From: Saussurea involucrata
Taxonomy: Eukaryota > Streptophyta > Magnoliopsida > Asterales > Asteraceae
DNA length: 64,000 bases
Direction of reading: 5' to 3'
NCBI GenBank assembly: GCA_033807775.1
Contig: CM066314.1
Location: 150,959,429-151,023,428 of the forward strand
The position numbers and the translations under genes are program-made. Shown piece after piece: positions 9,024 to 20,308 of this stretch; position 1 is the stretch's first letter; the number at the start of each line of letters is the position of its first letter. The notes beneath the pieces were generated by a model, which was given only the letters and a program-made list of their open reading frames with translations, did not search any database and was not told the origin of the DNA.

Positions 9024-12000
9024 ATGTCTGCCAGAGCTTTGAGTAGGTCAATTCCGCTAGTGGGAGAAGCGGAAACAAAGAGTACTACACTACGCGAGGA
9101 GACAATGAGAGTTGAGGAAATTGCTGAGGACGAACCAGTGAATCAGCCAAGAGTGGTGGCCACTCGTGGGCGAGGTAGAGGCCGTGGGAGACCCAGAGGA
9201 GCGATACCAAAGAAGGCCGTTACTGAGGTGGGGGCGGCAACCACCAAGGGCAAGGGTAAGAAAAAGAAAGCGCCGGTTAGGCGCAAGGCAAAGAGTGTAG
9301 AAGAGCCTGAGGTCCGGGAGTTGTTCGAACAAGAAAGTTCAGCACCGGTGAAGAAAGCAAAGGTTAAGAAAGGGGGTAAACCTGAGACTGCACCGACTTT
9401 CGTGACGGAGGATAATTTCACAGCGGAAATGGATAAACTGCAAAGGACCTTTAAAGCAGTGTTGGATAATCAGAATAAGACTACATCTGGAGAACCGAGT
9501 AAAAGTGGTACTGAGAAGAAGACTGAGGAAGGTAGTGAACCACGGACTGAGATCGGCAACAACTCGATGACAACTCCGATTGTGGTCTCTAAACCGGAAG
9601 CAGTGAAAGGGTGTTCGTTTAAAACTTTCGTGTCGTGCAAACCTCCAACGTTTAACGGAGAACGCAACCCCGTTCTGGCTGTGAAGTGGGTTCGCGAGAT
9701 GGAGTTAGCGTTTGATACTAGTAAGTGCGCCGAGGAGGATAAAGTTCTGTTTGCAAAGTCGATGTTGAAATCTGAAGCGATCTTTTGGTGGGATGTTGAA
9801 ACTGGAGGAAGGGGATCGGAGGTAGCTAAGGGCATGTCTTGGGAAACGTTTGTTAGAAGATTCAAAGCACAGTTTTGCCCTTTGGCAGCAGTTAAGAAAT
9901 TGGAGGAAGAGTTTCTGGGTTTGGAGCAAGGGACGATGACAGTTCAAGAATACACGTCGAAGTTCATTGAGAAGGCCAGATTTGCTGAATTATACGTGCC
10001 TACTGAAGAAAGGCGGATCGAGAGGTATATTTTTGGGCTGAAGAGCAGTATAAGAGAATTGGTGCAGGCAAAAGATCCAGTTACTTTTAAGGCAGCTGTA
10101 GATAAAGCAGAACTTACTGAAAAGGATAAGATCAGACAGTTGAACGAAAGAGTGGGAGATAAACGCAAGTGGGAAGGACCGAGTCGAGATAGTAAGAGGT
10201 CGGGTTCAGCCAGACCCGAATGGCGGGTAGTATCTAAGTCAGCGGAGAAACCTTGCGCTAAGTGTAACAAGATGCATAAGGGAGAATGCTTGGTTGAAAG
10301 GAGTGGATGCTTTAATTGCGGGAGGACAGGGCATATGGCTCGAGACTGTCATGGACAGAAGACCTGTTATCAGTGTGGGTCGTTGGGTCATGTCAGGTGG
10401 GATTGCCCACAACTAAAGAAGGATTATGCTAGAAATGAAGGTGGCAGTAGCGGAGGGAAGAGTAATGATAAGAAGGTGGAGCCGGCTCGCGCTAGAGCGA
10501 GGGCTTTCCACATGTCGGGTGAGGAGGCGGAGAACACGCCTGATGTGGTGACAGGTACTTTTCCTATAGACTCGATACTTGCTAAAGTGTTGTTTGATTC
10601 GGGGGCCAATCATTCGTTTGTGTCGCCCAATTTTGTTCAAAAATTGCAAGTGAAACCCAAGAGGTTGAACTTTGGGTTTGAGGTAGAGATAGCTGATGAT
10701 TGTCGAGTCTGGGTAAAGGAGGTTTATGAGAGTTGCAACATCGACGTGGATGGTCACTTTTTCCCGTTAAGGTTGTATCCCATGGGGATGGGGGAGTTTG
10801 ATGTAGTCCTAGGGATGGACTGGTTAGCGGACAATGACGCTAGCATTGTTTGCAATAAGAAGCTGATTCGTATCCCTTTGGCTGATAAGAAAGATGTGGT
10901 AATTTACGGAGATCAGCGGAATAGGAAGTCGTGTTTGATTTCGTTGATGAAAGCTAGGCGATGTTTGGGAAAGGGTTGTTCGGGGTATCTAGCTTATGTG
11001 TTAGATGCTAAGAAGGAAAAGAGGAGTGTGGGGGATGTGCCAGTAGTGAGTGAGTATCCGGAAGTGTTTCCGGATGACTTGACGAGTCTGCCTCCGGACC
11101 GTCAAGTGGAGTTCAGAATAGAACTATTACCTGGGGCGGCACCGATTGCCCGTGTCCCCTACCGCTTAGCACCAGCGGAGATGAAGGAAATGATGAACCA
11201 GTTACGAGAGTTACTCGACAAAGGCTTTATTCGTACGAGCTCATCGCCTTGGGGAGCACCAGTACTTTTCGTTAAGAAGAAGGACGGATCTATGCGAATG
11301 TGCATAGATTACCGTGAACTCAATAAGGTAACCGTGAAGAACAAGTACCCGCTTCTGAGGATCGATGACCTCTTCGATCAGCTTTAAGGTGCGAGTTACT
11401 TCTCAAAGATAGACCTGAGATCGGATTATCATCAACTGAAGGTGAGAGAGGAAGATGTACCGAAGACGGCTTTCCTTACGAGATATGGACACTACGAGTT
11501 TTTGGTCATCCCCTTCGGTTTGACCAACGCGCCCGTAGTGTTCATGGATCTGATGAATCGGGTGTGTAGCTCATTGTTGGATAAATGCGTGATTGTCTTC
11601 ATTGACGATATCTTAATCTATTCTCGTACGCGGGAGGATCACGAGAGGCACCTTCGGGCAGCGCTAGAGTTGCTTAAACGCGAGAAGTTGTATGCGAAGT
11701 TTTCGAAATGCGAATTCTGGCTAAGAGAAGTTCGGTTTTTGGGGCATGTAGTGTCTGCGAACGGTATCAAGGTAGATCCTGCTAAGATTGAAGCCATCAA
11801 AGATTGGGAGGCGCCCAGAAATCCTTCGGAGGTGAGAAGTTTTCTCGGTTTAGCCGGATACTACCGTAAGTTTATTCAAGATTTCTCTCGGATAGCTTCG
11901 CCACTGACCTCTTTGACGAGGAAGAATGTCAAATTCGTGTGGGCGGAAGCACAGAAATCTGCGTTTGAGAAGTTGAAGGAAAGCTTATGCAGTGCCCCAA

Positions 12001-12422
12001 TCTTGTCGTTACCGGATGGATCAGAAGGGTTTGTGATATATAGCGATGCTTCTAAGCTTGGGTTGGGATGCGTGCTGATGCAGAACAGGAAGGTGATTGC
12101 TTACGCTTCTCGACAGTTGAAAGATCACGAAAAGAACTACCCCACCCATGACATGGAGTTAGCGACCGTTGTTTTCGCGTTGAAAATCTGGCGACATTAC
12201 CTATATGGGGTAAAGTGTCAGATTTACACCGATCATAAAAGCTTGAAGTATCTGTTCGATCAAAAAGAACTGAACATGAGGCAAAGGAGATGGATGGAGC
12301 TGTTGAATGATTATGATTGCGAGGTTCTATACCACCCGGGTAAAGCAAATGTAGTGGCTGACGCGCTGAGCCGAAAAGAACGAGGAGAACCGACCAAGAT
12401 GTGTGACTTGATTGAAAGTTAA
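9024..12422 (+). pseudogene. gag-protease-RT-RNase H of element E, broken
   Basis: Starts at ATG 9024; the open frame begins at an upstream GTG but the ATG is the natural start. A basic N-terminus rich in RGRGRGR is followed by a retrotransposon gag domain (about residues 205-330). Two CCHC knuckles follow (CFNCGRTGHMARDC near 429, CYQCGSLGHVRWDC near 448), then an aspartic protease with DSGA near 525. Reverse transcriptase begins near 670 and has FIDD near 859, and RNase H has YSDAS. Codon 788 is TAA where relatives have glutamine; the frame then stays open to 12422. A glycine normally present soon after in RT reads as aspartate (RSDYHQL). The frame ends where the integrase zinc domain should begin, so this copy cannot make a full polyprotein. 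Confidence 0.9.
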
Positions 12423-13563
12423 AGCGAAACATCAGCGTCCATATGGAGAACTGCAGTCCACGGTGATACCAGCGTGGAAATGGGATAATATCACCATGGA
12501 TTTTGTTACGAAATTACCAAGGACCCCTAAGGGCAACGATACGATTTGGGTGATAGTGGACATTCTCACCAAGTCGGCACATTTCTTGCCTATGAGGGAG
12601 TCGGATTCGTTGGAGAAGTTGGCACGTTTGTACATCAATGAGATTGTGTCTATGCACGGAGTGCCTCGATCCATAGTGTCTGACCGTGATAGTCGGTTTA
12701 CGTTGGCATTTTGGAGGAGTTTGCAACGAGAGTTGGGCTCGCAATTGAAGCTGAGCACGGCCTATCATCCTCAGACGGATGGTCAGAGTGAGAGAACGAT
12801 TCAGACGTTAGAGGATATGCTCCGAGCATGCGTTATCGACTTCAAGGGGTCGTGGGAAATGCATTTGCCGTTAATAGAATTCTTCTATAACAACAGTTAC
12901 CACGCCAGCATCCAAGCGGCGCCATTTGAAGCCCTGTATGGACGAAAGTGTCGTATGCCGCTGTGTTGGAATGAGGTAGGAGAAAGGCAGTTGGCCGGAC
13001 CGGAAATTATGCAACTAACGGCGGATAAGATTGAAGTAATCCGTGAAAGGATGAGAATCGCGCAAGATCGACAGAAAAAGTATGCGGATAGACGAAGGAA
13101 GCCGATTGAATTCCAAGTGGGTGACAAGGTAATGCTTAAAGTGTCACCTTGGAAGGGTGTAGTTCGCTTTGGGAAGAAAGGGAAATTGAGGCCGAGGTAT
13201 GTCGGGCCTTTTGCCATTATTGAAAGAATTAGCGCGGTAGCCTACAAGTTGGAATTGCCAGAAGAGCTAAAAAGGGTTCACCCGACTTTTCATGTTTCAA
13301 ACCTGAAGAAGTGTTTGGCCGATTTTGATGTGGCCATACCACTAGAAGATGTTTGTATCGATGAGAAATTGATGTATGAGGAGGAGCCAATCGAGATAGT
13401 AGACAGTAAAATACGAAAGACGAGGAACAAGGAAGTTCGTTTGGTAAAAGTTCAGTGGAAGTATCACAAGGGACGCGAAGCAACATGGGAAGTAGAATCT
13501 GATATGAGATCCATGTATCCGTATCTTTTTGAAAACAGAATTCCGGGGACGGAATTCTTTTGA
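12412..13563 (+). pseudogene. integrase core and chromodomain-like end of element E
   Basis: Out of frame with the upstream part. Recognisable sequence starts at VKAKHQRPYGELQ, so the N-terminal HHCC zinc domain of integrase is deleted. The catalytic core is present: TMDF with LTKSAHFLP, then VSDRDSRF, then STAYHPQTDGQSERT holding the final acid. The C-terminal part has HVSNLKKC and a chromodomain-like stretch (EEEPIEIVDSKIR, VKVQWKYHKGREATWE, YPYLF), which marks the chromovirus class. The stop is followed at once by the polypurine tract and the 3' LTR. Non-functional without its N-terminus. Confidence 0.88.
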
Positions 13564-13574
13564 GGGGGAAGTGT

Positions 13575-15111
13575 TGTAACGACCAAGACCCGAAATGGAA
13601 TCAGTTTTATGTTTTGTGAAAAGAAGTAATAAAAGTGAAAGTTGAGGGACTAGTTGGTAAATAAGAGACAAGGTATAAAAGGGCACAAAACCCTAGGATA
13701 AACATTCCATTCTTCCTGATTTGTGCTGTCGGTGGCGGCTGAACTTTTGGAGAGAAAAGAGAAAGGAGGTTCTTGAAGGTTTTGAGCATTTTAAAGAGGA
13801 GTTCTCAAGCCTTGAAATCAGAAGCAGAGATAGGAGTGGATTTCGTTTCTTATCAGCATTCTACCAGGTAATTCCTAATCCTTAATCCTACTAAGATCTG
13901 GTTGATGATTTTGGGTTTTGAGGGTTTTCTAGTGATAATGTCATTCGAAGTCGTTTAGGGAGAATTAATCACCTTGTTTTGGTGTTTTGATAGTAAAACC
14001 TGGTGGGAATTGTTTATGGAGTATTAAGGGATTAGTTATCACTTTACTTTTCTGTTTGAGAGTCGTGTAGTGGGGTTTTCAGTCTCTAAAATCGCCCAGC
14101 AGTTTACCCGGAAAAGTCCCAGGGGATGAAGGTCCCCGGATGTTTACCCGGTAAAACTCTTGAGTTGAAGGTTACCGGGAACATGTATCCGGTAAGCATA
14201 AGTGTCCGGTAACTAGAGACCCGGACAATTGAGTTACCCGGATTGTGGAGTCGTCCGGAAAACATTGTTGCCCGGAGAGTAGCGTATCCGGAATGTGTAG
14301 TTGTCCGGAAAGCCTGGTGTCCGAAAGGTAAGGTGTCCGGAAGGTAAGGTGTCCGGGAGTTTAGTAATCAGGGTATTTTCTGTTCTTTAAAACAGGAGCA
14401 CCGATCGAGAGTCGAGAACCACTTAGAAAAGAGACGTAAAAGCATCAGGTGAGTTTTCTAAACTAAAATGTGTGGCTTTTAAAGTGTTTTCAATATATGT
14501 TTGAATGATGAGAATTTGCCATGCTTTATTTTTATGCTTTAATTGCATGAAAGATGTTTAAAGTTTTATGAGAATGTATGCATACATTGAGGAGACGTAA
14601 ATTGGCCAAGACGGGAAAGTAGTCCCGCCAGTGCTCATGCGGGAAAGTAGTCCCTTTATGCCAGGGGTGACGCGACCCCATAAGGCAGCATGAGACTGAC
14701 TCGTCGTCACCTTAGGGTGGCTTCAGGGTGTCAATTTGCGAGGAGGCGGATTTTAGTCCGTGTACGAGTTTCTTTTAAATGAGTTGAGTATGAATGTTTT
14801 ATTTACTGAAATGGTGAACTGTTTTAAATGCTTTGATAACTGTTGGGAGAGACTCACTATACCTCATGGTCTAACCCTCGCTTTTTTCAAACTAAAACCT
14901 TTTCAGGTAAGCAGGCGTCGAAAAGCTCGGGCAAGTAGGCTGGGCTTTAGCGAGAGGAGTCGGATAGTGTAGTGGCACTATAGTTTATTTAATTATTTCT
15001 CAGTTGTGTAGGTTGTTTCCGCAAACCTATTTTGATTATTGTAAGGAAATTTTGGACCTCGATTTTAGGATATCTTATGTTTTGGATGTTTTAAAATTTT
15101 GGGTTGTTATA
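13575..15111 (+). repeat. 3' LTR of element E
   Basis: 1,537 bp, collinear with the 5' LTR with scattered base changes, loss of a few bases near 14,218 and one extra short TCCGG-type unit near 14,310. Ends GTTGTTATA followed by the target duplication GTTGG. Confidence 0.9.
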
Positions 15112-15252
15112 GTTGGATTCAGGGTTTGTTTGGAGAAACAAAATGTATTACTATAGCATTGATTGGCGATTTCTGGAAATCATTAAGAAACTCACACTTT
15201 GATAATTTATATGAATTCTCTGGTATTATTTTTTAAGAAAGTGGGTCTCACC

Positions 15253-15612
15253 CATTGTTCTAAATGCTCGTCGCGATAGCCGTCATGGCGTGCCATGACT
15301 CAAGACTTGTGTCTCACGCCACGTTATGTCTGTGGCACGCCATGGCCTAATGTGCAGTCTTTTATAACACGATTTTTTATTTTTCTTTACTATTTTACTG
15401 TTTTATTTGCTAGTTTTTAATATATAACCTAATTTAACTTGTTTATTGTCATTGACTCATAGATTAATAATACAAAATATATTTATATATATATATGTGA
15501 TATAGAGATTTGTCGTCATATGTCACGCCTTGATAAACGCCACGGTATCACCGTGGCTCCTAAGGCTTGAGGCTTGGCCTCGCCGCCACGCCTCACGTCA
15601 TTTAGAACCTTG
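15253..15612. mobile_element. non-autonomous hAT element, 8 bp target duplication
   Basis: Starts CATTGTTCTAAATG and ends CATTTAGAACCTTG, inverted repeats, flanked by GTCTCACC (15245-15252 and 15613-15620). GC-rich arms with CGCCATGGC-type palindromes surround an AT-rich centre. Confidence 0.75.
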
Positions 15613-15620
15613 GTCTCACC

Positions 15621-16374
15621 TTTGACATTAATGAAAAAGTCGTTACGGTTTTTTTACTATTTAATTGGCCATTTTGTGCAAACATAAAAAGCTTCATTTT
15701 TATTTTTATTTTATTATAAATTATAGTCAATTTGAGGAATACTCTTGATTAATATCTTATATTCTTGTGTTATTTATATTTATTTTTATTAAAATACATA
15801 ACACAAAGATGAAATTATAACGGATTAAGTTATGTGACATTATATCGAAAGTATTGGAAATTCTAAGATTGTTTTTATTGATATTGTGAAGTAGAAGACA
15901 ATAAACGATCTATAGGTGACATGCGTTCTATCAAGAACGTTCAGATTTCCAAAATGATCTAAATCATAAACCAAGTTGACTAAAAAACTTCAGCACATTA
16001 CTTTGATACGCTTCTAATAAATATAGATCTTTTACAAAGCGTTCTTATTATGTGTTTTTGATCTTTTTTCATTTCACACTCTCTTGTTACTTTTCTCGAA
16101 CGTATTCTTGTTTTGTTTTACAGGTTCTCGGGCATCATAGAAACAGACCCTCCACCTCTCAAGATAAAACCTAGAGTCCTAGACCCTAACTTTGTATGAA
16201 ATAAATACATTGGGTTTGTTTGGGTTGATACTTGATATGATAAATATGAGACGATCTATTAGATGCACCGTGGTCTCTCTTACGAAAATGCAATAAGTTT
16301 GTTCATAGCAAATCCTCAAACCATCATAAAACCAAGGTGTTAGATGCACCATCCTCTTACTATTTCAGTTGCAC
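15621..16374. other. no gene seen
   Basis: AT-rich non-coding sequence between an hAT element and a MITE. No frame over 60 codons, no splice-linked exons and no terminal repeats recognised. Confidence 0.4.
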
Positions 16375-16377
16375 TTA

Positions 16378-16621
16378 GGGTACATTTACAAAACGTTTAT
16401 TGGCAAGAATTATCACCTTCACTTGTCTTATCGGATAATATTCTCGGTCATCCATATGGATTATCGGTAAGCATTTTTTGCCCGGTAAGCACTTAGCGGG
16501 TAAGCGTTTTCCCCTTGTTTACCGGGTAAGATTCTTGGTCCTTGTTATATTCATTCAGTAAGGTAAGTAACAACTAGTAAACATTTACTCGGTAAGAGGT
16601 AAGAGTTTAGTAAATGACCCC
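16378..16621. mobile_element. third, decayed copy of the CGGTAAG-rich Tourist-like MITE
   Basis: GGGTACATTTAC at the left and GTAAATGACCCC at the right are eroded versions of the ends at 1,396-1,638; TTA lies on the left and TAC on the right. The interior has CGGTAAGCA and CGGGTAAG repeats. Confidence 0.6.
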
Positions 16622-16623
16622 TA

Positions 16624-16882
16624 CAACCATCTCTAATGGAGACGCCAAATCTTACACCAAATACCAAATTTGACACGAAATCACTCCAACAAAACACAAC
16701 AAGTCTTATATCCAAATTTGTGTAATAAATAGTAACATGCCAAATTTTGATGAAACACAATTTATTTACACCAATTGGATATGATCAAAAGGTATTTACT
16801 TTGAATCCTACACTTTGATTTAATATTTGGTGTTATCCATCGGATAATATTTATTGTTTACACCAAATTTTACACCAATTAT
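16624..16882. mobile_element. PIF-type MITE of the ACCATCTCCAATGG family, right part decayed
   Basis: Starts with AACCATCTCTAATGGAGAC followed by AAATCTTACACCAAAT, the terminal and subterminal blocks seen at 57,101 and 59,201. The right terminus is not clear; it runs up to the target duplication of the next hAT element. Confidence 0.45.
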
Positions 16883-16890
16883 GTCCTAAG

Positions 16891-17386
16891 CAATGTTCTA
16901 AAAAACGCGCCTTGGCGCCGCCATGGCGCCGAGGCGCAGGCTTGCCGCCACGTTATACCTCTTGGCGTCGAGATAAGGCGTGTAACTCGTTATAGCGCGC
17001 CATGGCACGCCATGGCCTGCCTTGGCGCGTTATGGCATGGCACGCCTTGGCCCGCCATGGCACGCCATGGCGCGTTATGGCGTTACAAACTTGTGTACTT
17101 TCGATTTTTCCAATCTATGAATTTCAAATTCGATTCGAATAGGCTCGTTAGTATCGATTAGAATTTAGAATTTCTTTTGTTTATCGTTATATATGAATTG
17201 AAGTTATTGATAACTTAATATTTATTATTCAAGACAATGACACACACACACATATATACATATATGTTATATACATATTTGCCGCCTTAAGCCACGCCTT
17301 GGAAAACGCCATGGCCTCTCCGTAACTCGTAAGGCTTGAGGCTTGACCTCGCCGCCACGCCACGCCTCACGCCATTTAGAACCTTG
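16891..17386. mobile_element. second hAT element of the GTTCTAAA family
   Basis: Starts CAATGTTCTAAAA and ends CATTTAGAACCTTG, flanked by GTCCTAAG (16883-16890 and 17387-17394). The left arm (16,905-17,080) is a run of GCCATGGCG / GGCACGCC units that read the same on both strands. Confidence 0.78.
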
Positions 17387-17598
17387 GTCCTAAGAAATTG
17401 GCAACCATAAACATTGAACAAAGATATAAACCACATATTTGCCATATTCCCTTTTAAACATAAGGCAAATTGGCTATATATAAATATAATCCATCATAAG
17501 TGAAGGAACGAAAGTTATAAAACTAATTCCTGCTGTGAAATGTTTAAGAAAAAAAGTCAATCTTCATCATCAATGATTTTGGTTCCCTTGTAAAGTTA

Positions 17599-17903
17599 GG
17601 GCCTGTTTGTTAGCAGCTTAATGAGCTTAATGAGACTCATAGCTTATTCAGTCAGTTATACATGAGTGTTTGGTAGTGGCTTAATGAGATAGAATGTGAC
17701 TTATTTATTAAGCTTTTAGGAGAGAGCTTTATGCAGAAAGTCAAGTTTTGTTCAAACCAGTCTCTCCCAATTAAAAAATATGGTCCTTCCATCTATGAAA
17801 ACACCCTCCCAAACAAAAACCTTTCCAATCTGTACAGACAGATTAATCCACAATGACAACTTTATTCATACAGGACTTAATGGAATACAAACCAAACAGC
17901 CCC
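17599..17903. mobile_element. Tourist-like MITE, 305 bp, TTA target duplication
   Basis: Starts GGGCCTGTTTGTTAGCAGC and ends ACCAAACAGCCCC, flanked by TTA (17596-17598, 17904-17906). Same family as 3,875-4,162 in the opposite orientation. Confidence 0.8.
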
Positions 17904-18139
17904 TTAGACACGATAGCAATTTAAATGACACCCATCTTTGATCGTGTGTGAAAAAGAATACCAAAAGGTAGACAAAATTTCATGTACAAAGTAACACGAG
18001 AACGGATATTTCATGGTAGCAAATTTACAGGACATTGCGTATGTGGGATAACAAAAATTAAACACGCGGCTCCTACCCACCAACACGTTCCTGAAAACCC
18101 GATTGGCAAACAACTCTTAACATATATCTCGCCAATTTA

Positions 18140-18437
18140 GGGTCCAGTTGTTAACAACTTAATGAGCTTAATAAGACTCACAACTTAATTGGTCAACTAT
18201 ACCTGATTGTTTGGTAGTGGCTTAATGATATAGAAAGTGGTTTATTTTGTAAGATTATAGGGGGAAACTTTATGCAGAAAGCCGGGTTTTTTTTCAGACT
18301 TACCCCTACCAATTAGAAAACACGAACCTTCCATTTATGATAAAATACTCCCGAACAAAAACCTTCTCGATTCATACAGACAGATTAATCCACAAAGTCC
18401 GTTTTACCCATAACTTGATAGAAAATCAACCAAATTA
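18140..18437. mobile_element. decayed copy of the same MITE
   Basis: GGGTCCAGTTGTTAACAACTTAATGAGCTT at the left continues with the family's interior for about 300 bp. TTA precedes it; the right end is eroded around AATCAACCAAATTAGC. Confidence 0.6.
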
Positions 18438-18594
18438 GCTTCAAGGTAACAAAAACAAAAGATGAAACCAAACCCGTTGATCGATAGCTAAAATCTGATC
18501 AAATAGAAATCTTTATTCAGTTTATGAACCCTCCCATGAATTTAAGAGCAGACATACCACACCAAACAAACGCGATATATTTCACTCGGAAATA

Positions 18595-18690
18595 AGGTCT
18601 GGAAGGGGTAAGATATACACACACTTTACCTCAACCACGAGGATCGAGAGGTTGTTTCCCTGAATACCCCTGGCTTGGGCACGGCGCAAT
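18595..18690 (+). mobile_element. possible Au-type SINE fragment
   Basis: AAGGTCTGGAAGGGGTAAGA and GATCGAGAGGTTGTTTCCC resemble conserved blocks of the plant Au SINE family as I remember them. No poly-T tail or target duplication is visible, so this is tentative. Confidence 0.35.
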
Positions 18691-19104
18691 GGTGTGTGCA
18701 CGCATGAAAAAAGATTGGTAAATAAAACAGGTAATTATGATTCATTGGTGTGTGAACGCTATAATGGTGTGAGAGCTGACAATGTAGTCTAGTAGAACAC
18801 GTAAAACAATGCAAATTGGATTGGTCGGTTATTGGATCAAACTATAGAATTCAATAATACCGAACCAATCTAATCCAATGACCATCCATTTAACTACCAT
18901 CCAATTAATAATTGCATATGATTATTTACATTTTACAATCTTGTTTTTTGGTTAATATTTATATGTAGTGTCTTTAATAAAATTAATTAAATATATGAAT
19001 ATTTGGTTGAAATGGTAGATTAATCGGTTAAAAGTTGGATCAAAATATTGCATGGACCGATTATGATATAATAATATCCAATAGATAGAACTGATTTGAT
19101 CCAA
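18690..19104. other. no gene seen; ATTGGATC-rich spacer
   Basis: Short inverted blocks (TTGGATTGGTCGG, CCAATCTAATCCAATG, TTGATCCAATTAGG) suggest an old palindromic element, but I could not define its ends. Confidence 0.35.
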
Positions 19105-19424
19105 TTAGGCATTGTTTGGCAAAAAAAAACTAGCTTATAAGCTAATTTTTTAGGTACATGTTTGGATGACCATAAGCTAGCTTTTTGAAAAGCTACTTGA
19201 AATAGCTTATGAGTAGTTTTTTGTAAGGGGGTTGCTATCGCTACCCCCCTGCAAATTGTATACCCCCCCCCCTCTTGCAAATGACGTCCCTCTCACAAAC
19301 AAACTCACAAACAAAGTAAATTACATTTTATACCATTTTAATTATTTAATAAGCTTACTTTATATCCTTTTACTTTTCTAATTTTCATTTTACACATTCA
19401 TCATATTAACACATATAATCGTAT

Positions 19425-20308
19425 TGTTAGTCTCAGATGGCTTACAAGAACAAGAACAGGTATTGTCGAAGGGGGGATTGAATACAATACACAATTTTTT
19501 TCACTTTAATTAATTCTTTTATTGAAAATATTCAAATCAAGAATTACACATAGAACACATAGAACAATTAGATTGTTGCGGAAAGAACAGATAAAATCTA
19601 TTCTAACAATCTTCACAAAGTAATACTGAAAACAAAACAACTTGAACACTTAGACTCAAAGCTATAATGTTCTTGAGAGATGAAGGATGCTAGCACTTAG
19701 AAAAACTTCAAAAATCATTGTTTGCATGGGAGCTTCCTCCTCCTTTTATAGTGTGGAAAGCATTAAATGCTTAGGACACTTGTCATCAGGAGATTGGCTT
19801 GTAGGTGATGTCCTCTAAAAAGTTGATATGTCCTTATCACCTTTTTCTTAATACAAGGAAGAATACCCATGTTGATATTGTCTAACAACAGGATATTGTC
19901 TCATAATAAAAGATCTTCTTATTTTGTCTTCAAGGAGTACACCACCGATGTATGCTTTGAGATATGTGACACCTATTGAAGAAAAGCATCCATGAGACTT
20001 AGAAGAGTTCCCACCAAAATTGGACTTTTATTGGTGGGAAGCAAGTTGGCCAACCAAGAGATAGGTCGGTGGGGAAGTGTCCACCGATGTATGAGACAAC
20101 CATCGGTGGACAATGACTTGCATGTGTTGATAAAGATTCTCTTACTTCCACAATGAGAGATTCTTCAATCTTGACTTTGGTTGATCTTTGACTTCACCAA
20201 ACATTTGCTATTTTGTACAAGTCATTATAAAGAACCATGCTAAAATATTCTAAGTAAGATTTAGAGGAAACATCGGTGAGTCAATTTCAAATCTTCGGTG
20301 ACCCAACA
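19425..20308 (-). repeat. 3' LTR of copia element A
   Basis: On the minus strand it starts TGTTGGGTCACC and ends GAGACTAACA. The polypurine tract AGGGGGAGAT abuts its start. About 884 bp, nearly identical to 52006-52891. It contains several ACCACCGATG / CATCGGTGG motifs. Confidence 0.88.

Larger units (their letters stand above)
7197..15111 (+). mobile_element. element E: degenerate Ty3/gypsy chromovirus (Tekay type)
   Basis: A 7.9 kb element with two LTRs (7197-8719, 13575-15111), primer site TGGTATCAGAGCC, coding region and polypurine tract GAGGGGGAAG before the 3' LTR, flanked by GTTGG (7192-7196 and 15112-15116). Domain order gag, protease, reverse transcriptase, RNase H, integrase and a C-terminal chromodomain-like region places it among chromoviruses. 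It is defective: one in-frame stop in RT and a deletion with frame change between RNase H and integrase. The LTRs differ by scattered substitutions and small indels, so the insertion is not recent. Confidence 0.92.

Noticed and set aside
9090..10757. Antisense open frames opposite gag of element E
   Set aside because: Shadows of the strong sense frame; no motif of their own.
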